The position numbers were made by a program, and so were the translations under genes. 64,000 nt of DNA from Paenisporosarcina quisquiliarum (GTDB taxonomy: Bacteria > Bacillota > Bacilli > Bacillales_A > Planococcaceae): the NCBI RefSeq assembly GCF_027563315.1, contig NZ_JAMKBJ010000004.1, positions 186,001-250,000 of the forward strand, written 5' to 3'. Below, in pieces: positions 16,397 to 25,433 of this stretch (its first letter is position 1; the number at the start of each line of letters is the position of its first letter). The notes under the pieces were generated by a model that saw nothing but the letters and a program-made list of their open reading frames with translations, was not told where the DNA came from and did not search any database.

Positions 16397-17746
16397 TTAA
16401 ATTGTATAATCTACTTTCATTAATCCCTCTGACGAATGGTTACGTTCTACAGCGGCTTCTTCTTCAATTCGTTGATAGCCGTTTTTATTATGTGATGCAT
16501 GACCTTGCTTTTGCTGTTGTTGAGAAAAGCGTTGATCTGGATGTGCATGTTGTTGTCCAAATGATGACTGGGAACTTTGTTGAGAAATTTCAATGCGATC
16601 AATCGTTACCCCTTGCTGAAGCAATGAATTTCTTAACTGATTCACTTGCAGTTCTAATGCTTCTTTCGCCAGTAAGTTACTGGTGAAAATTTGGGCTGCG
16701 ATCTTACCTTCGGAAGCTGTCAGTCGAATATCCAGATGTCCGAGATGCTCCGGAGCGATGTTCACTTTTAGTTGCGTTCCTTCTTGGGTGCCATTCAAAC
16801 GGAAAGAACTTTTCAGTACCCCTCCCAATTCTTCAATCAGGTTTGACATTCGAACTGTGGGTGCTGGTGCTGGAGTAGTCACCTCGGGCCGAGTTGGAGC
16901 TTGACTAGCTTTTGCAACGTCCGATGAAGTTCCAGTCAAAACTTGACCATTCACTTCACTTTGAACAACTTCCACTCGTACTGTACCCGCACCGCTATCC
17001 TGTTGTTGAAGCTGGGAAATGGCTTGAATTGAAAGAGGTCGAGATGAATCTACACTCAATCCATTAATCCGTGGCGTTTCAGTTAAAGGTGTTTGATCAC
17101 TTGATTGTTGAGGTAAATCGTCAATATGCTTAAATATTTTTGTTACTTCGTTCAGTTGCTGAAATTCAACTTGTTTTCCAGTAACAGCCTGCTGTTCGGT
17201 TTCAAGCTGTTGGATAAATGCGATTAATTGTTTGAATACTTGCTCCAACTTTTTCGGATCGGCTAAAATATTTTTTTCTACCCCCGCAAGTTCTGTAGCG
17301 GCTTCGAAAGATTTAGTAATAGTTGATTGTTTTTGGATTTCCTGATCGACCTGATTCAGCAGACTAACCAGTTTTTCCTGAACTGAATGACTCAACACGA
17401 GCTTGTCTTGACCAAGCTCGACACTTTTTAGCTGATTTTCTATTTGAACCGTTTGAAGAGAAAGCATTTGTACAATACCCATCATCATTTCCTGCTCTTC
17501 AGGTGACAGATTTTCTTTCGGCATTTCCTGCAAGGTTTGCAACATCTCCTGAAGTTTTTCCAGTAGATCTCCTTGCTGAAGTTCACTCACTTTTTCTTCA
17601 CTTGCGTGTTGTGCTTCTGAAGTTGTTACAGAACCTAATAATGTAGCGAAATTCACAGCGTCTTTGGCAGATCCACTATTTTGTTTCGTTGCAATGGACT
17701 TGGAAGTTGATATGTTGGAAGGAAAAGATAAACTCATAGTTTCCAT
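16397..17746 (-). CDS. fliK: FliK hook-length control protein
   Basis: A 449-residue, Gln-rich, low-complexity protein ending in a Flg_hook domain (about residues 310-390: LKVNIAPEHLGHLDIRL, then LRNSLLQQGVTIDRIEIS). The disordered N-terminal part acts as the ruler; the C-domain contacts FlhB to switch export specificity. YlxF/MotE-type protein, which precedes fliK in B. subtilis, is absent. Gene ends with a His/Gln-rich tail. Confidence 0.92.
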   Translation of the reverse strand: METMSLSFPSNISTSKSIATKQNSGSAKDAVNFATLLGSVTTSEAQHASEEKVSELQQGDLLEKLQEMLQTLQEMPKENLSPEEQEMMMGIVQMLSLQTVQIENQLKSVELGQDKLVLSHSVQEKLVSLLNQVDQEIQKQSTITKSFEAATELAGVEKNILADPKKLEQVFKQLIAFIQQLETEQQAVTGKQVEFQQLNEVTKIFKHIDDLPQQSSDQTPLTETPRINGLSVDSSRPLSIQAISQLQQQDSGAGTVRVEVVQSEVNGQVLTGTSSDVAKASQAPTRPEVTTPAPAPTVRMSNLIEELGGVLKSSFRLNGTQEGTQLKVNIAPEHLGHLDIRLTASEGKIAAQIFTSNLLAKEALELQVNQLRNSLLQQGVTIDRIEISQQSSQSSFGQQHAHPDQRFSQQQQKQGHASHNKNGYQRIEEEAAVERNHSSEGLMKVDYTI

Positions 17747-17753
17747 TTTTTCA

Positions 17754-18218
17754 TCACCCTTCAGCTAAACTTGCTTTTGATGTCCGGTAAAATCGCGTGC
17801 TTGCCAATTCATCGAAGAAATTTTGTTCGGCCGTTTTGCTTTGTTCAACGAAGACGGAATGTTCTTGTTGCTTTAGATTTCCCCACGTTTTTTCTTCCTG
17901 AGCTTTCTTTTGCAAATGCGTTTGTGTTCTCGACACATTGTGCTGCAAATGCTCCAGCTCGCGATTCGAAGAAATCAATAGCTCTTGAAGTTGATGGATA
18001 TAATTGACCAACATTCTTAATTCTGAAATGTTGACTCCATCTTGCTGTTTCTCTTTTTTCAAACGTTCTGCATCCAAGATTTTATTGTATATGGCTTGCT
18101 TTTTTTGATGTCCTACTTCGTGCTGTTTGATGGCATCCGCCATTTGCATTTGCGCCAAGCCTTTTTCATTCTCTTTTAAATCCAATATTTTTTGAAATCT
18201 AAAGTTGAATTGTGTCAC
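17754..18218 (-). CDS. fliJ: FliJ flagellar export chaperone
   Basis: A 154-residue protein that is almost wholly coiled coil, opening with FNFRFQKILDLKENEKGLAQ, the FliJ signature. FliJ is the central stalk of the FliH-FliI ATPase complex. The GTG start overlaps the fliI stop (GTGA), which supports coupled translation. Confidence 0.94.
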   Translation of the reverse strand: MTQFNFRFQKILDLKENEKGLAQMQMADAIKQHEVGHQKKQAIYNKILDAERLKKEKQQDGVNISELRMLVNYIHQLQELLISSNRELEHLQHNVSRTQTHLQKKAQEEKTWGNLKQQEHSVFVEQSKTAEQNFFDELASTRFYRTSKASLAEG

Positions 18219-19537
18219 GTCTGTGCTCCCCCAAATTGCGCTGATAGCCGGTCGGTACTCTCTTCCAGCTTTGTCTTTTCATATATATCTTGTTGCAGGA
18301 ATTCTTTTATCAGTGGATAGGACCGGATTGCATCATCAATTTCTTTGTTTGCACCGCTCTTATATGCGCCAATATTGATTAAATCTTCCGATGCATCATA
18401 AGCCGCTAATAATCGTTTGAATTCAACGGCTGCCTTTTGGTGCTCGTCAGACACAACGTCGTGCATGACCCGACTAACACTCGACATAATATTGATTGCT
18501 GGGAATTGTCCCTTTTGAGCAATTTTACGATCCAATACAATATGTCCATCAAGAATCCCTCGGACAGCATCGGCAATGGGTTCGTTCATATCGTCCCCAT
18601 CAACCAGCACTGTATAGAACGCAGTTATGGATCCCTTACTTGAAGTTCCTGACCGCTCCAGTAGTTTTGGCAAAAGTGCGAAAACACTTGGTGTATACCC
18701 TTTACTCGTTGGTGGTTCACCGACTGCCAGTCCCACTTCACGTTGCGCCATGGCAAAGCGTGTCACTGAATCCATCATCAACATGACGTTTTTTCCCTGA
18801 TCACGGAAATATTCAGCAATGGCTGTCGCAGTCATGGCACCTTTTATACGTTGTAAAGGTGTCTGATCGGAAGTTGCGGCAACAACTACTGATTTTTTTA
18901 ACCCTTCAGGACCAAGATCGCGTTCAATGAAATCCCGAACTTCCCTGCCCCTCTCACCAATCAAGGCAATGACGTTGATGTCGGCTTCTGTATTGCGGGC
19001 AATCATACCAAGCAGCGTACTTTTTCCAACGCCACTTCCTGCAAATACACCAACTCGTTGACCTTGTCCGACCGTTAGTAAACCATCAATGGCCCTTACG
19101 CCTACTTCCAATGGTTTATCAATTCTCGGTCTTTTCAATGGATTCGGCGGCGTGTTGTTCGTTGAATATTTTTTCAAACCTTTTGGAAGCTGACTTTCAT
19201 CCAAAGGTTGGCCTGTACCATCCAGAACTTTGCCCAGAATGGATGGTCCCACCTTGATTTGAAGGGGATAGCCAGTTGCAACAACCAGACAGCCCGGACC
19301 TATTTGGGATACGTCTCTTAGCGGCATGAGCAATATTTTATTTTCTTTGAAGCCAACGACTTCCGCTTCAATCGGACGCTCATAATGGTTGGGATATAAG
19401 AGACAAAGCTCTCCGATTTTTGCGTAGGGTCCTCTCGACTCAATGGTTAAGCCGATGACTTGAATCACTTTCCCATGCTTTTTTACTGGCTCAATCTCTT
19501 CCAATAATTCTAGGTACTCATCTTCCCTTAGGTTCAT
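18215..19537 (-). CDS. fliI: FliI flagellum-specific ATPase
   Basis: A 440-residue F1-beta-like ATPase with P-loop GSGVGKST at about 167-174 and the EPPTSKGYTPSVFA stretch typical of FliI/YscN proteins. It unfolds and delivers export substrates. The ATG at 19537 is used since GAGGAG lies just upstream; the longer in-frame extension runs back into fliH and lacks similarity to the family. It overlaps fliH by 20 nt and fliJ by 4. Confidence 0.97.
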   Translation of the reverse strand: MNLREDEYLELLEEIEPVKKHGKVIQVIGLTIESRGPYAKIGELCLLYPNHYERPIEAEVVGFKENKILLMPLRDVSQIGPGCLVVATGYPLQIKVGPSILGKVLDGTGQPLDESQLPKGLKKYSTNNTPPNPLKRPRIDKPLEVGVRAIDGLLTVGQGQRVGVFAGSGVGKSTLLGMIARNTEADINVIALIGERGREVRDFIERDLGPEGLKKSVVVAATSDQTPLQRIKGAMTATAIAEYFRDQGKNVMLMMDSVTRFAMAQREVGLAVGEPPTSKGYTPSVFALLPKLLERSGTSSKGSITAFYTVLVDGDDMNEPIADAVRGILDGHIVLDRKIAQKGQFPAINIMSSVSRVMHDVVSDEHQKAAVEFKRLLAAYDASEDLINIGAYKSGANKEIDDAIRSYPLIKEFLQQDIYEKTKLEESTDRLSAQFGGAQT

Positions 19538-20315
19538 CGTTGGTTTTCTCCTCACAATAAGCCAGTAAGTGCTTTTTAATTTCCTGCAGCTGACTGTCAA
19601 TCGTGGCATCATAAGAACCACTTGCCGTATGAATCATACAGCCACCTTTTGAAAGGTTGGCAACCGGAATTAATTTAAACTCTGAATCAGCTTTTACATA
19701 GGTCTTCAATTCTTCGAGAAACGGTAAAATAATTGGATAATCTTCTAGCGACACTTGCATCACGACATCTTCTGACTCTTCGATTTGTCTCAAAGCTTGC
19801 TTTACGATGTTCAGCAATTGATCATCATGCTGCTTCAATTCTTTTTTGATGACTTTCTCAGCAACTCTAACGCTGAGCGACAATAAGAATGATTCAGATT
19901 CCTGAACTATTTTTGCTTTTTCTTCATAAGCCGTCTCAATCAGTACCTGCATTTCCATGCGTTTTTGCCGAAATTCTTCTTCTGCGAACAACGTACCTTG
20001 CTCAAATCCTGCTTTAAACCCTTGTTCAGATGCCTCTTTTGCCAATCTTCGAGCTTCTTCTTGAGCTTGGTACTGTTTCTCTGACCACCATTGGTCAATT
20101 TCGGACTGGGCACTGTCCATTTCATTCTTCATTTGCCTTTGAAGTTCGCTATACTGAATTTCCAAAGCTTTGATTTCCATGATTAAATTTTGCTGCTGCA
20201 AAACGGGATCAATTTCTTGTTCTTTTATATCCACTGTTTTGTTTTCTATTTTCTTTGTCTGAATAATTTTCTTTTCAATGGTCGGAATCGTATGGGAGCG
20301 AATGATATTAGACAA
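19518..20315 (-). CDS. fliH: FliH export ATPase regulator
   Basis: A 265-residue protein with a long coiled coil (about 45-140, with spaced GxxxG-like EQGFKAGFEQG) and a C-terminal V1-ATPase subunit E-like domain (VAEKVIKKELKQHDDQLLNIVKQAL). It inhibits FliI and anchors it to the C-ring. The TTG start lies 8 nt inside the end of fliG, with GAAGGGAA upstream. Confidence 0.92.
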   Translation of the reverse strand: MSNIIRSHTIPTIEKKIIQTKKIENKTVDIKEQEIDPVLQQQNLIMEIKALEIQYSELQRQMKNEMDSAQSEIDQWWSEKQYQAQEEARRLAKEASEQGFKAGFEQGTLFAEEEFRQKRMEMQVLIETAYEEKAKIVQESESFLLSLSVRVAEKVIKKELKQHDDQLLNIVKQALRQIEESEDVVMQVSLEDYPIILPFLEELKTYVKADSEFKLIPVANLSKGGCMIHTASGSYDATIDSQLQEIKKHLLAYCEEKTNDEPKGR

Positions 20316-21321
20316 TCACTTCATTCCCTTCACCACGAGCCACGATAATTTCGCCTTTTTCTTCTAAACTACGAATCAATGAAACGATGTTGGTTTGTGC
20401 GTCTTCCACATCTTTTAATTTTACAGGTCCCATTAATCCAATTTCTTCTCGAATCAAGTCTGCCCGTCTTGTAGACATATTGCTGTAAATTGTATCCTTC
20501 ACTTCATCACTTGCTACTTTCAATGCGTAAGTTAAATCTGCATCGTTAACTTCACGAATAACTCTTTGAATTGAACGTGTATCCAAGTTCACAATGTCCT
20601 CAAATACAAACATACGTTTCTTGATTTCAGCAACGAGATCAGGAGTTTCGGTTTCAAGTTTAGAAAGAATCGCTTTCTCTGTACCACGATCCACCTTGCT
20701 CAATACTCTAACAATTGCTTCCACACCACCGGTAGACGTATAATCTTGCGCCCCTGTTGCTGAAAGCTTTCGTTCCAGAATTTGTTCAACCTGGTGAATG
20801 ACCTCAGGTGAGGTACTTTCCATCAAGGCAATCCTTCTTGCTACTTCTGCTTGCTTTTCAGGAGGCAGTGCGGAAAGAATTTGCGATGACTGCTTTGGAT
20901 CCAAATATGAGAGTACTAATGCAATCGTTTGTGAATGTTCGTGTTGTAAAATATTCAAGATTTGATTTGGATCAGCTTTTCTCGCAAAACTAAACGGTTT
21001 AACCTGCAATCTGCTCGTTAAACGACCAATTGTATCCAATGCCTTGTCTTTACCTAATGCTTTTTCAAGAATATCCCGTGCATATTCCAAGCCGCCTTCA
21101 TTCATGTAGTCCTGGGCAAGAATCATTTCATAAAACTCATTGATTACTTGTTCTGTTTGACTATTTTTTAATTGGCGTATATTTGAAATTTCCATTGTGA
21201 CTTGATCGATCTCTGGTTCCGTCAACTGTTTAAAGATTTCTACCGATACTTCCGGTCCCAATCCCACTAACAATACGGCTACTTTTTGTATACCGCTTAG
21301 CTCTCTGCCATGTTTAGCCAT
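20308..21321 (-). CDS. fliG: FliG flagellar motor switch protein
   Basis: A 337-residue protein with the three FliG domains. The C-terminal torque helix keeps the charged residues that meet MotA (MFVFEDIVNLDTRSIQRVIREV, residues ~238-259), and the EHSQTIALVLSYLDP armadillo motif is present. It sits between the MS-ring protein FliF and FliH, 12 nt after fliF. Length and motifs are normal, so torque generation is expected to be intact even without the che genes. Confidence 0.97.
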   Translation of the reverse strand: MAKHGRELSGIQKVAVLLVGLGPEVSVEIFKQLTEPEIDQVTMEISNIRQLKNSQTEQVINEFYEMILAQDYMNEGGLEYARDILEKALGKDKALDTIGRLTSRLQVKPFSFARKADPNQILNILQHEHSQTIALVLSYLDPKQSSQILSALPPEKQAEVARRIALMESTSPEVIHQVEQILERKLSATGAQDYTSTGGVEAIVRVLSKVDRGTEKAILSKLETETPDLVAEIKKRMFVFEDIVNLDTRSIQRVIREVNDADLTYALKVASDEVKDTIYSNMSTRRADLIREEIGLMGPVKLKDVEDAQTNIVSLIRSLEEKGEIIVARGEGNEVIV

Positions 21322-21332
21322 GTGTCACCCTC

Positions 21333-22973
21333 CTACTCATCTGCCATCCATGTGCGCAACAATTTCGCAAAGTCTTCAGGTCTCCCTGTCGCAAGCTTCT
21401 CAATCGTTTTTCGCTTAGGATTTGCTTTTGTATTGAACTCGGATAGGTCAACCTCAGCGTCCTCAAGGTCACTGATTTTTTCAATCGGTTGATTAAACAT
21501 ATCAAGAACATATTCTTCTTCCTCCACGCTTTCACGCTTCCTTTTACGTATCACGAATATTAAGACAATCAGAATCAGAAGTAACACTACGCCCGCTACG
21601 ATGACCCATAACAGTGGGTTTGATAAATTATTGATCGACAGCAATGATTCGTTCGGTGTTTCACCGTCAACTACAGGTTTTCCTTGGAACTCGGTTGCAA
21701 ACACGGAAATCCGGTCATCCAAAGCTTCTTCCGTCACCTGTGTTCCATTCATGCTCAAAGATGTACTTACCGTGTTTTTCAAAAGATTGCTGATGTCATC
21801 TATATTTTGTTGAGTTAAGCTATCCGGATTTTCAGGGTTTGGAGGTTCGACTCCAACATTGATTGTAATGTCATCGATTACATACGGACTTAATTCGATT
21901 TGGCGGTTGATTCGATTGACTTCACGGTTAATCCGTTCTTCCGTTTTTTTCGATTCACTGTTTCCAGCTCCATCAACCCCCGGGTAATTGGCGATTTCTG
22001 TTTCGCCAGCTCCGGTTGCATCCGCAACAGCCCCTCCTTCACTCGAATAGGACTCCACAATTCGTTCAACACTAATATCGATGCCTTGGTTTTTTTCTTT
22101 ATCGACGGCTTCAACCAGGTTTTCTTCCCGCTTTTCCTTAGTGAAGTCAATGGTTGTCATAACAGATACAACCACTTTGTCATGTCCAAGTGTCAATCCC
22201 AGCATTTGCTGCAGTTCACGCTGAATATCTCGTTCAATATCTTTCTTGATTTCCCGTTGCTGTTGATAGACAGATAATGCCGAATCTAGCTGGTTTTCTT
22301 TTTGAATTTCAAAAACCTGGCCATTTTGATCCATGATGACAATTTCTTCTTGAGGCAAATTGGGAACACTCTTACTGATTAAGTGATACAGACCATTCAC
22401 TTGCTTCTGATCGAGTTGAAAAGAAGGGTCACCTTTCACTACAACAGAGGCCGTAGCCACCTGTTCTTCATCTGTAATCCATACATTTTCTTTTGGAAGT
22501 GTAATCATTACGTTTGCTTCGGTCACACCATCAATTTGCTTAATCAATTCAGCAAGTTCATTTTGCATCGCGTCACGTTCTACTACGTCAAAATGACGAT
22601 CGGTCATTCCGAGCCCCATGTTTTCACTAAAGATACTGTAGTTCACATTTCCGCTTTTCGGAATCCCGTCCGCTGCTAAACTGACTTTTAAGTTGGCTAC
22701 TTCCTCGTTTGGCACACTGATGGATTTTCCGTCAGACGAAACTTCTACCGGAATTCCTTGCTCCTCGATTGCCGTTTTGATTTCACCAGCTTCTGAAGGA
22801 GACAAACCCGTATAAAGTGCAGCAAAACTTGGACGTGAATTTAAAAATACAAATACAAAAAGTAGAAGTAACGTGACAAAAAACGTCCCAATCACAGACC
22901 ACTTTATTTTTGGAGAAAAACTGCCCCATGATTCGATTATTTTGTTTTTATAAACCAATAACTTTTCTTTCAT
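21333..22973 (-). CDS. fliF: FliF MS-ring protein
   Basis: A 546-residue protein with two membrane helices (about 23-45 and 455-478), a ring-building periplasmic region with the YscJ-like domain (ALYTGLSPSEAGEIKTAIEEQ), and a cytoplasmic C-tail that binds FliG. It is the base on which the rod, export gate and C-ring assemble. Preceded by fliE and followed by fliG with short gaps. Confidence 0.97.
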   Translation of the reverse strand: MKEKLLVYKNKIIESWGSFSPKIKWSVIGTFFVTLLLLFVFVFLNSRPSFAALYTGLSPSEAGEIKTAIEEQGIPVEVSSDGKSISVPNEEVANLKVSLAADGIPKSGNVNYSIFSENMGLGMTDRHFDVVERDAMQNELAELIKQIDGVTEANVMITLPKENVWITDEEQVATASVVVKGDPSFQLDQKQVNGLYHLISKSVPNLPQEEIVIMDQNGQVFEIQKENQLDSALSVYQQQREIKKDIERDIQRELQQMLGLTLGHDKVVVSVMTTIDFTKEKREENLVEAVDKEKNQGIDISVERIVESYSSEGGAVADATGAGETEIANYPGVDGAGNSESKKTEERINREVNRINRQIELSPYVIDDITINVGVEPPNPENPDSLTQQNIDDISNLLKNTVSTSLSMNGTQVTEEALDDRISVFATEFQGKPVVDGETPNESLLSINNLSNPLLWVIVAGVVLLLILIVLIFVIRKRKRESVEEEEYVLDMFNQPIEKISDLEDAEVDLSEFNTKANPKRKTIEKLATGRPEDFAKLLRTWMADE

Positions 22974-22990
22974 TTATCTCATCCTAAAAA

Positions 22991-23287
22991 TCATAGTTGC
23001 ATTCTCATCACTTCTTGATAAGCTTCGACCACCTTGTTACGCACTTGGACGGTAAGTTGCAAAGAAAGACTTGCCTTTTGTGAAGCAATCATCACTTCAT
23101 GAATATCCTTTACTTCACCCGTTACCAATTGGTTGGTCATTTTATCCGATGTATTCTGTGCGGCTTGAACTTCTTCGAGTGTCTGCTTAAATAATTGACC
23201 AAAACCTTCTACCTGATTTTCAGGTTTCAGTTTTGAGATTGATTGATTTTGTATAAATGGTGTTTGAATCAAACTTAATTTTTCCAT
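22991..23287 (-). CDS. fliE: FliE MS-ring/rod junction protein
   Basis: A 98-residue protein with the FliE C-terminal pattern (VNTGEVKD-like VTGEVKDIHEVMIASQKASLS, then KVVEAYQEVMRMQL). It joins the rod to the MS ring and is the first export substrate. The ATG at 23287 follows AGGGGG; an in-frame TTG 15 nt upstream overlaps that site. Confidence 0.94.
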   Translation of the reverse strand: MEKLSLIQTPFIQNQSISKLKPENQVEGFGQLFKQTLEEVQAAQNTSDKMTNQLVTGEVKDIHEVMIASQKASLSLQLTVQVRNKVVEAYQEVMRMQL

Positions 23288-23311
23288 AGTGCCCCCTAGC
23301 AATCTGATAGA

Positions 23312-23767
23312 TTATTTACCAATCTCCAAAGCTTTCATGAACATATTCTTCGAAGCATTCAACGCTGTAATATTCGCTTCATATGAACGGGTTGCAGACA
23401 TAAGATCGACCATTTCCTTTATCGGATCAACATTTGGCAAGCGAACATATCCGTTTTCGTCCGCATCAGGATGAGAAGGATCAAAAGATAATGTAAAGGG
23501 TGCTTGATCTTCATCAATTTTTGAAACAGTAACTCCCGATATTTTCGTCGACTGATTATTCATCGCTGACTGAAGTTGTTGTTGGAATGGGGATACACCG
23601 CTTTGTGATAATTCAACAGATTTCCTACGGTACGGTACCCATTCGCCATTTACAAGATGCGCACGCGTTGTGTTGGCATTGGCAATATTAGAAGAAACAA
23701 CGTCCATTCGCATACGATTGGCCGTTAATCCCGAAGCGCTGATATTAAAACCGTTAAATAAACTCAT
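23312..23767 (-). CDS. flgC: FlgC proximal rod protein
   Basis: A 151-residue rod protein with the N-terminal SSNIANANTTRAHLVNGEWVPY block and C-terminal SATRSYEANITALNASKNMF, both standard for FlgC. It follows flgB with only 5 nt between. Confidence 0.96.
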   Translation of the reverse strand: MSLFNGFNISASGLTANRMRMDVVSSNIANANTTRAHLVNGEWVPYRRKSVELSQSGVSPFQQQLQSAMNNQSTKISGVTVSKIDEDQAPFTLSFDPSHPDADENGYVRLPNVDPIKEMVDLMSATRSYEANITALNASKNMFMKALEIGK

Positions 23768-23772
23768 AACTG

Positions 23773-24174
23773 CTACCTCCCATCATTGATTACTGTACGT
23801 AAACTGTTGAATTTGCCGTTTACTCTTTCCGTAACGGCGTTATACCATAATTGATTTTTTGCTAACTCCGCCATTTCATAGTCCATGTCTACGTTGTTTC
23901 CATTCGGATTAAATTGTGTGGATTTATTTTCTTTAATGGTCGGATTAAAATTCGACGACTCGCTACTGAAAGCAATATGTTTGGCATTTGTTTTATAGCT
24001 GGACATGCCTTGGTTATTCATCGCATCATTCAATGTTGACTGAAAACTCACTTGCTTACTCTTGTAATTAGGTGTATCGACATTTGCGATATTAGCTGAA
24101 TGAATGCGTTGCTTTAATGTGGCGTTTGATAATGCCGATTCCAATGACTGAAAAGATTGAGGAAATAGTTTCAT
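23773..24174 (-). CDS. flgB: FlgB proximal rod protein
   Basis: A 133-residue rod protein; IHSANIANVDTPNYKSKQV and the C-terminal helix (MAELAKNQLWYNAVTERV) identify it. It is the first gene of the 26-gene flagellar operon. Its start codon lies 32 nt downstream of the riboswitch terminator at 24207-24235, so its transcription, and that of everything after it, should depend on c-di-GMP. Confidence 0.96.
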   Translation of the reverse strand: MKLFPQSFQSLESALSNATLKQRIHSANIANVDTPNYKSKQVSFQSTLNDAMNNQGMSSYKTNAKHIAFSSESSNFNPTIKENKSTQFNPNGNNVDMDYEMAELAKNQLWYNAVTERVNGKFNSLRTVINDGR

Positions 24175-24206
24175 TCTTTAACCCCCTTCATAATGTGTAG
24201 TCACAT

Positions 24207-24235
24207 ATAAAAATCCACCTTCAAGAAAAGGTGGA
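24207..24235 (-). terminator. Riboswitch-controlled intrinsic terminator
   Basis: On the minus strand the stem TCCACCTT / AAGGTGGA with a 6-nt loop is followed directly by TTTTTAT. It lies between the c-di-GMP aptamer and flgB. Its 5' arm can instead pair with AAAAGATGGA (minus strand of 24250-24259) just 3' of the aptamer, with one mismatch in ten, giving an antiterminator. Confidence 0.9.
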
Positions 24236-24249
24236 CGACTTTAAAAGCT

Positions 24250-24345
24250 TCCATCTTTTTCGGTAACCCGGCTGCCTTATAAGAATCTACTTAGGCCCGT
24301 GGCTTTGCGTCCCTATCTTTCGAATAAGTTTGCCGTTATCGTAAT
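24250..24345 (-). ncRNA. Class I c-di-GMP riboswitch (GEMM-I) of the flagellar operon
   Basis: The minus strand carries the GEMM-I consensus in order: GGCAAAC, a hairpin loop with CGAAAG, GGGACGCAAAGCC, GGCCTAAG, GGCAGCCGGGTTACCG. The outer P1 helix can form between CGATAAC and GTTACCG. The G corresponding to the c-di-GMP-contacting G20 of the Vibrio Vc2 aptamer is kept, which favours c-di-GMP over cGAMP (alignment by eye). The aptamer is followed by an antiterminator segment and a strong terminator, so binding should stop transcription before flgB: an OFF switch. A similar arrangement is known for the flgB operon of Clostridioides difficile. Confidence 0.93.
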
Positions 24346-24576
24346 GATAAAAACTATCTATTTTTAATCAGATTGTAATTTTGTGTCATAATTCGTCATA
24401 ATTTAGTAATAAATGTACCAAAAATATAATCTCACATTTTCTTTAATTTGTATATTTTTATTTTTCATTGTATTTTGGATTACCTTAATTTACAATATTG
24501 ACCTATATTTTCTGTCAATTTCATGTTATGCTTACGCATAATCAACTTTGTGCGTTTGAAAGGATGAAAACAGGGT

Positions 24577-25419
24577 ATGTTTCGTGGTTTATATACTGCA
24601 ACTTCAGGTATGATGGCAAATAATAGAAGACAACAAATTTTGACAAATAATTTAGCCAATGCAAGTACTCCTGGATTTAAACAGGATCAAAGTACCTTAC
24701 GTGCATTTCCTGAACAATTAATAAAAGCGATGGAAATGAAAAGCATAACGGGCGGAACTATGAAAATAGGGCATTCCACTTTGGGAACTTTAAATACTGG
24801 TGTCTATACACAGGAAGGAATTCCTTCTTTCCTTCAAGGTGCTTTAAAAGATACTGGTAATACGACCGACTTTGCTCTACTTGATGACATGTTGCCAGTA
24901 AATCCGGTAACTCAAAAAAAGGGTTCTCTTGTATTTGCAGTTGGTCTCGAAAATGATCAAGTCCGTTATACACGAAATGGACAATTCTCCGTTGATCAAA
25001 ACGGCTTCCTGAAAACGAGTGATGGTTACAATGTATTAAATCAAAACTTGCAACCGATCCAAGTGAATTCAAAAGAATTTACAGTTCAAGAAGATGGCCA
25101 AATCATTTTACAAAATGGTGTTGCTACTAATCGACTATGGCTCGGGTATACCGAAAACCCTGAACAATTTGTCAAACAGGGTCAGGGGTTATTGCGTTGG
25201 GAAGGAAATCCTGCTGATGCTCCTCAATCCATTGAGGTGACAGGCTTGAACGGCCCTTTCATTAAACAAGGTTTTATTGAACAATCGAATGTGGATTTGA
25301 CTCAAACGATGACGGAAATGATGAACACTTATCGTGGTTTTGAATCGAATCAAAAAGTTATTCAAGCCTATGATCGCAGTATGGAAAAAGCAGTCAATGA
25401 GATTGGCCGTATTTACTAA
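24577..25419 (+). CDS. flhO: FlhO (FlgF-like) distal rod protein
   Basis: A 280-residue rod/hook family protein. The N-terminal MFRGLYTATSGMMANNRRQQ and TNNLANASTPGFKQD motif and the C-terminal SNVDLTQTMTEMMNTYRGFE motif place it in the FlgF/FlgG group; order and length match FlhO of B. subtilis, a distal rod component. It is transcribed away from the main flagellar operon and followed by flhP with 14 nt between. Confidence 0.93.
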   Translation: MFRGLYTATSGMMANNRRQQILTNNLANASTPGFKQDQSTLRAFPEQLIKAMEMKSITGGTMKIGHSTLGTLNTGVYTQEGIPSFLQGALKDTGNTTDFALLDDMLPVNPVTQKKGSLVFAVGLENDQVRYTRNGQFSVDQNGFLKTSDGYNVLNQNLQPIQVNSKEFTVQEDGQIILQNGVATNRLWLGYTENPEQFVKQGQGLLRWEGNPADAPQSIEVTGLNGPFIKQGFIEQSNVDLTQTMTEMMNTYRGFESNQKVIQAYDRSMEKAVNEIGRIY

Positions 25420-25433
25420 GGAGGTATATATAC

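Larger units (their letters stand above)
24175..24576. promoter_or_regulatory. Divergent regulatory region flgB / flhO
   Basis: The 402 nt between the divergent flgB and flhO genes hold the riboswitch leader (to about 24345) and about 200 nt of very AT-rich DNA. Promoters for both directions must lie at 24350-24560, but I cannot pick a convincing -35/-10 pair on either strand; no SigD-type GCCGATAT is present. Confidence 0.6.

Noticed and set aside
18215-19621. Longer FliI start at 19621
   Set aside because: The extra 28 residues overlap fliH and a clear GAGGAG-ATG start lies at 19537.
21900-22277. 125-codon plus-strand frame opposite fliF
   Set aside because: Shadow of the certain fliF gene; no ribosome site.
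24250-24345. cGAMP-specific (A20-type) GEMM riboswitch
   Set aside because: The position matching Vc2 G20 is G in both aptamers by eye alignment, which fits c-di-GMP.
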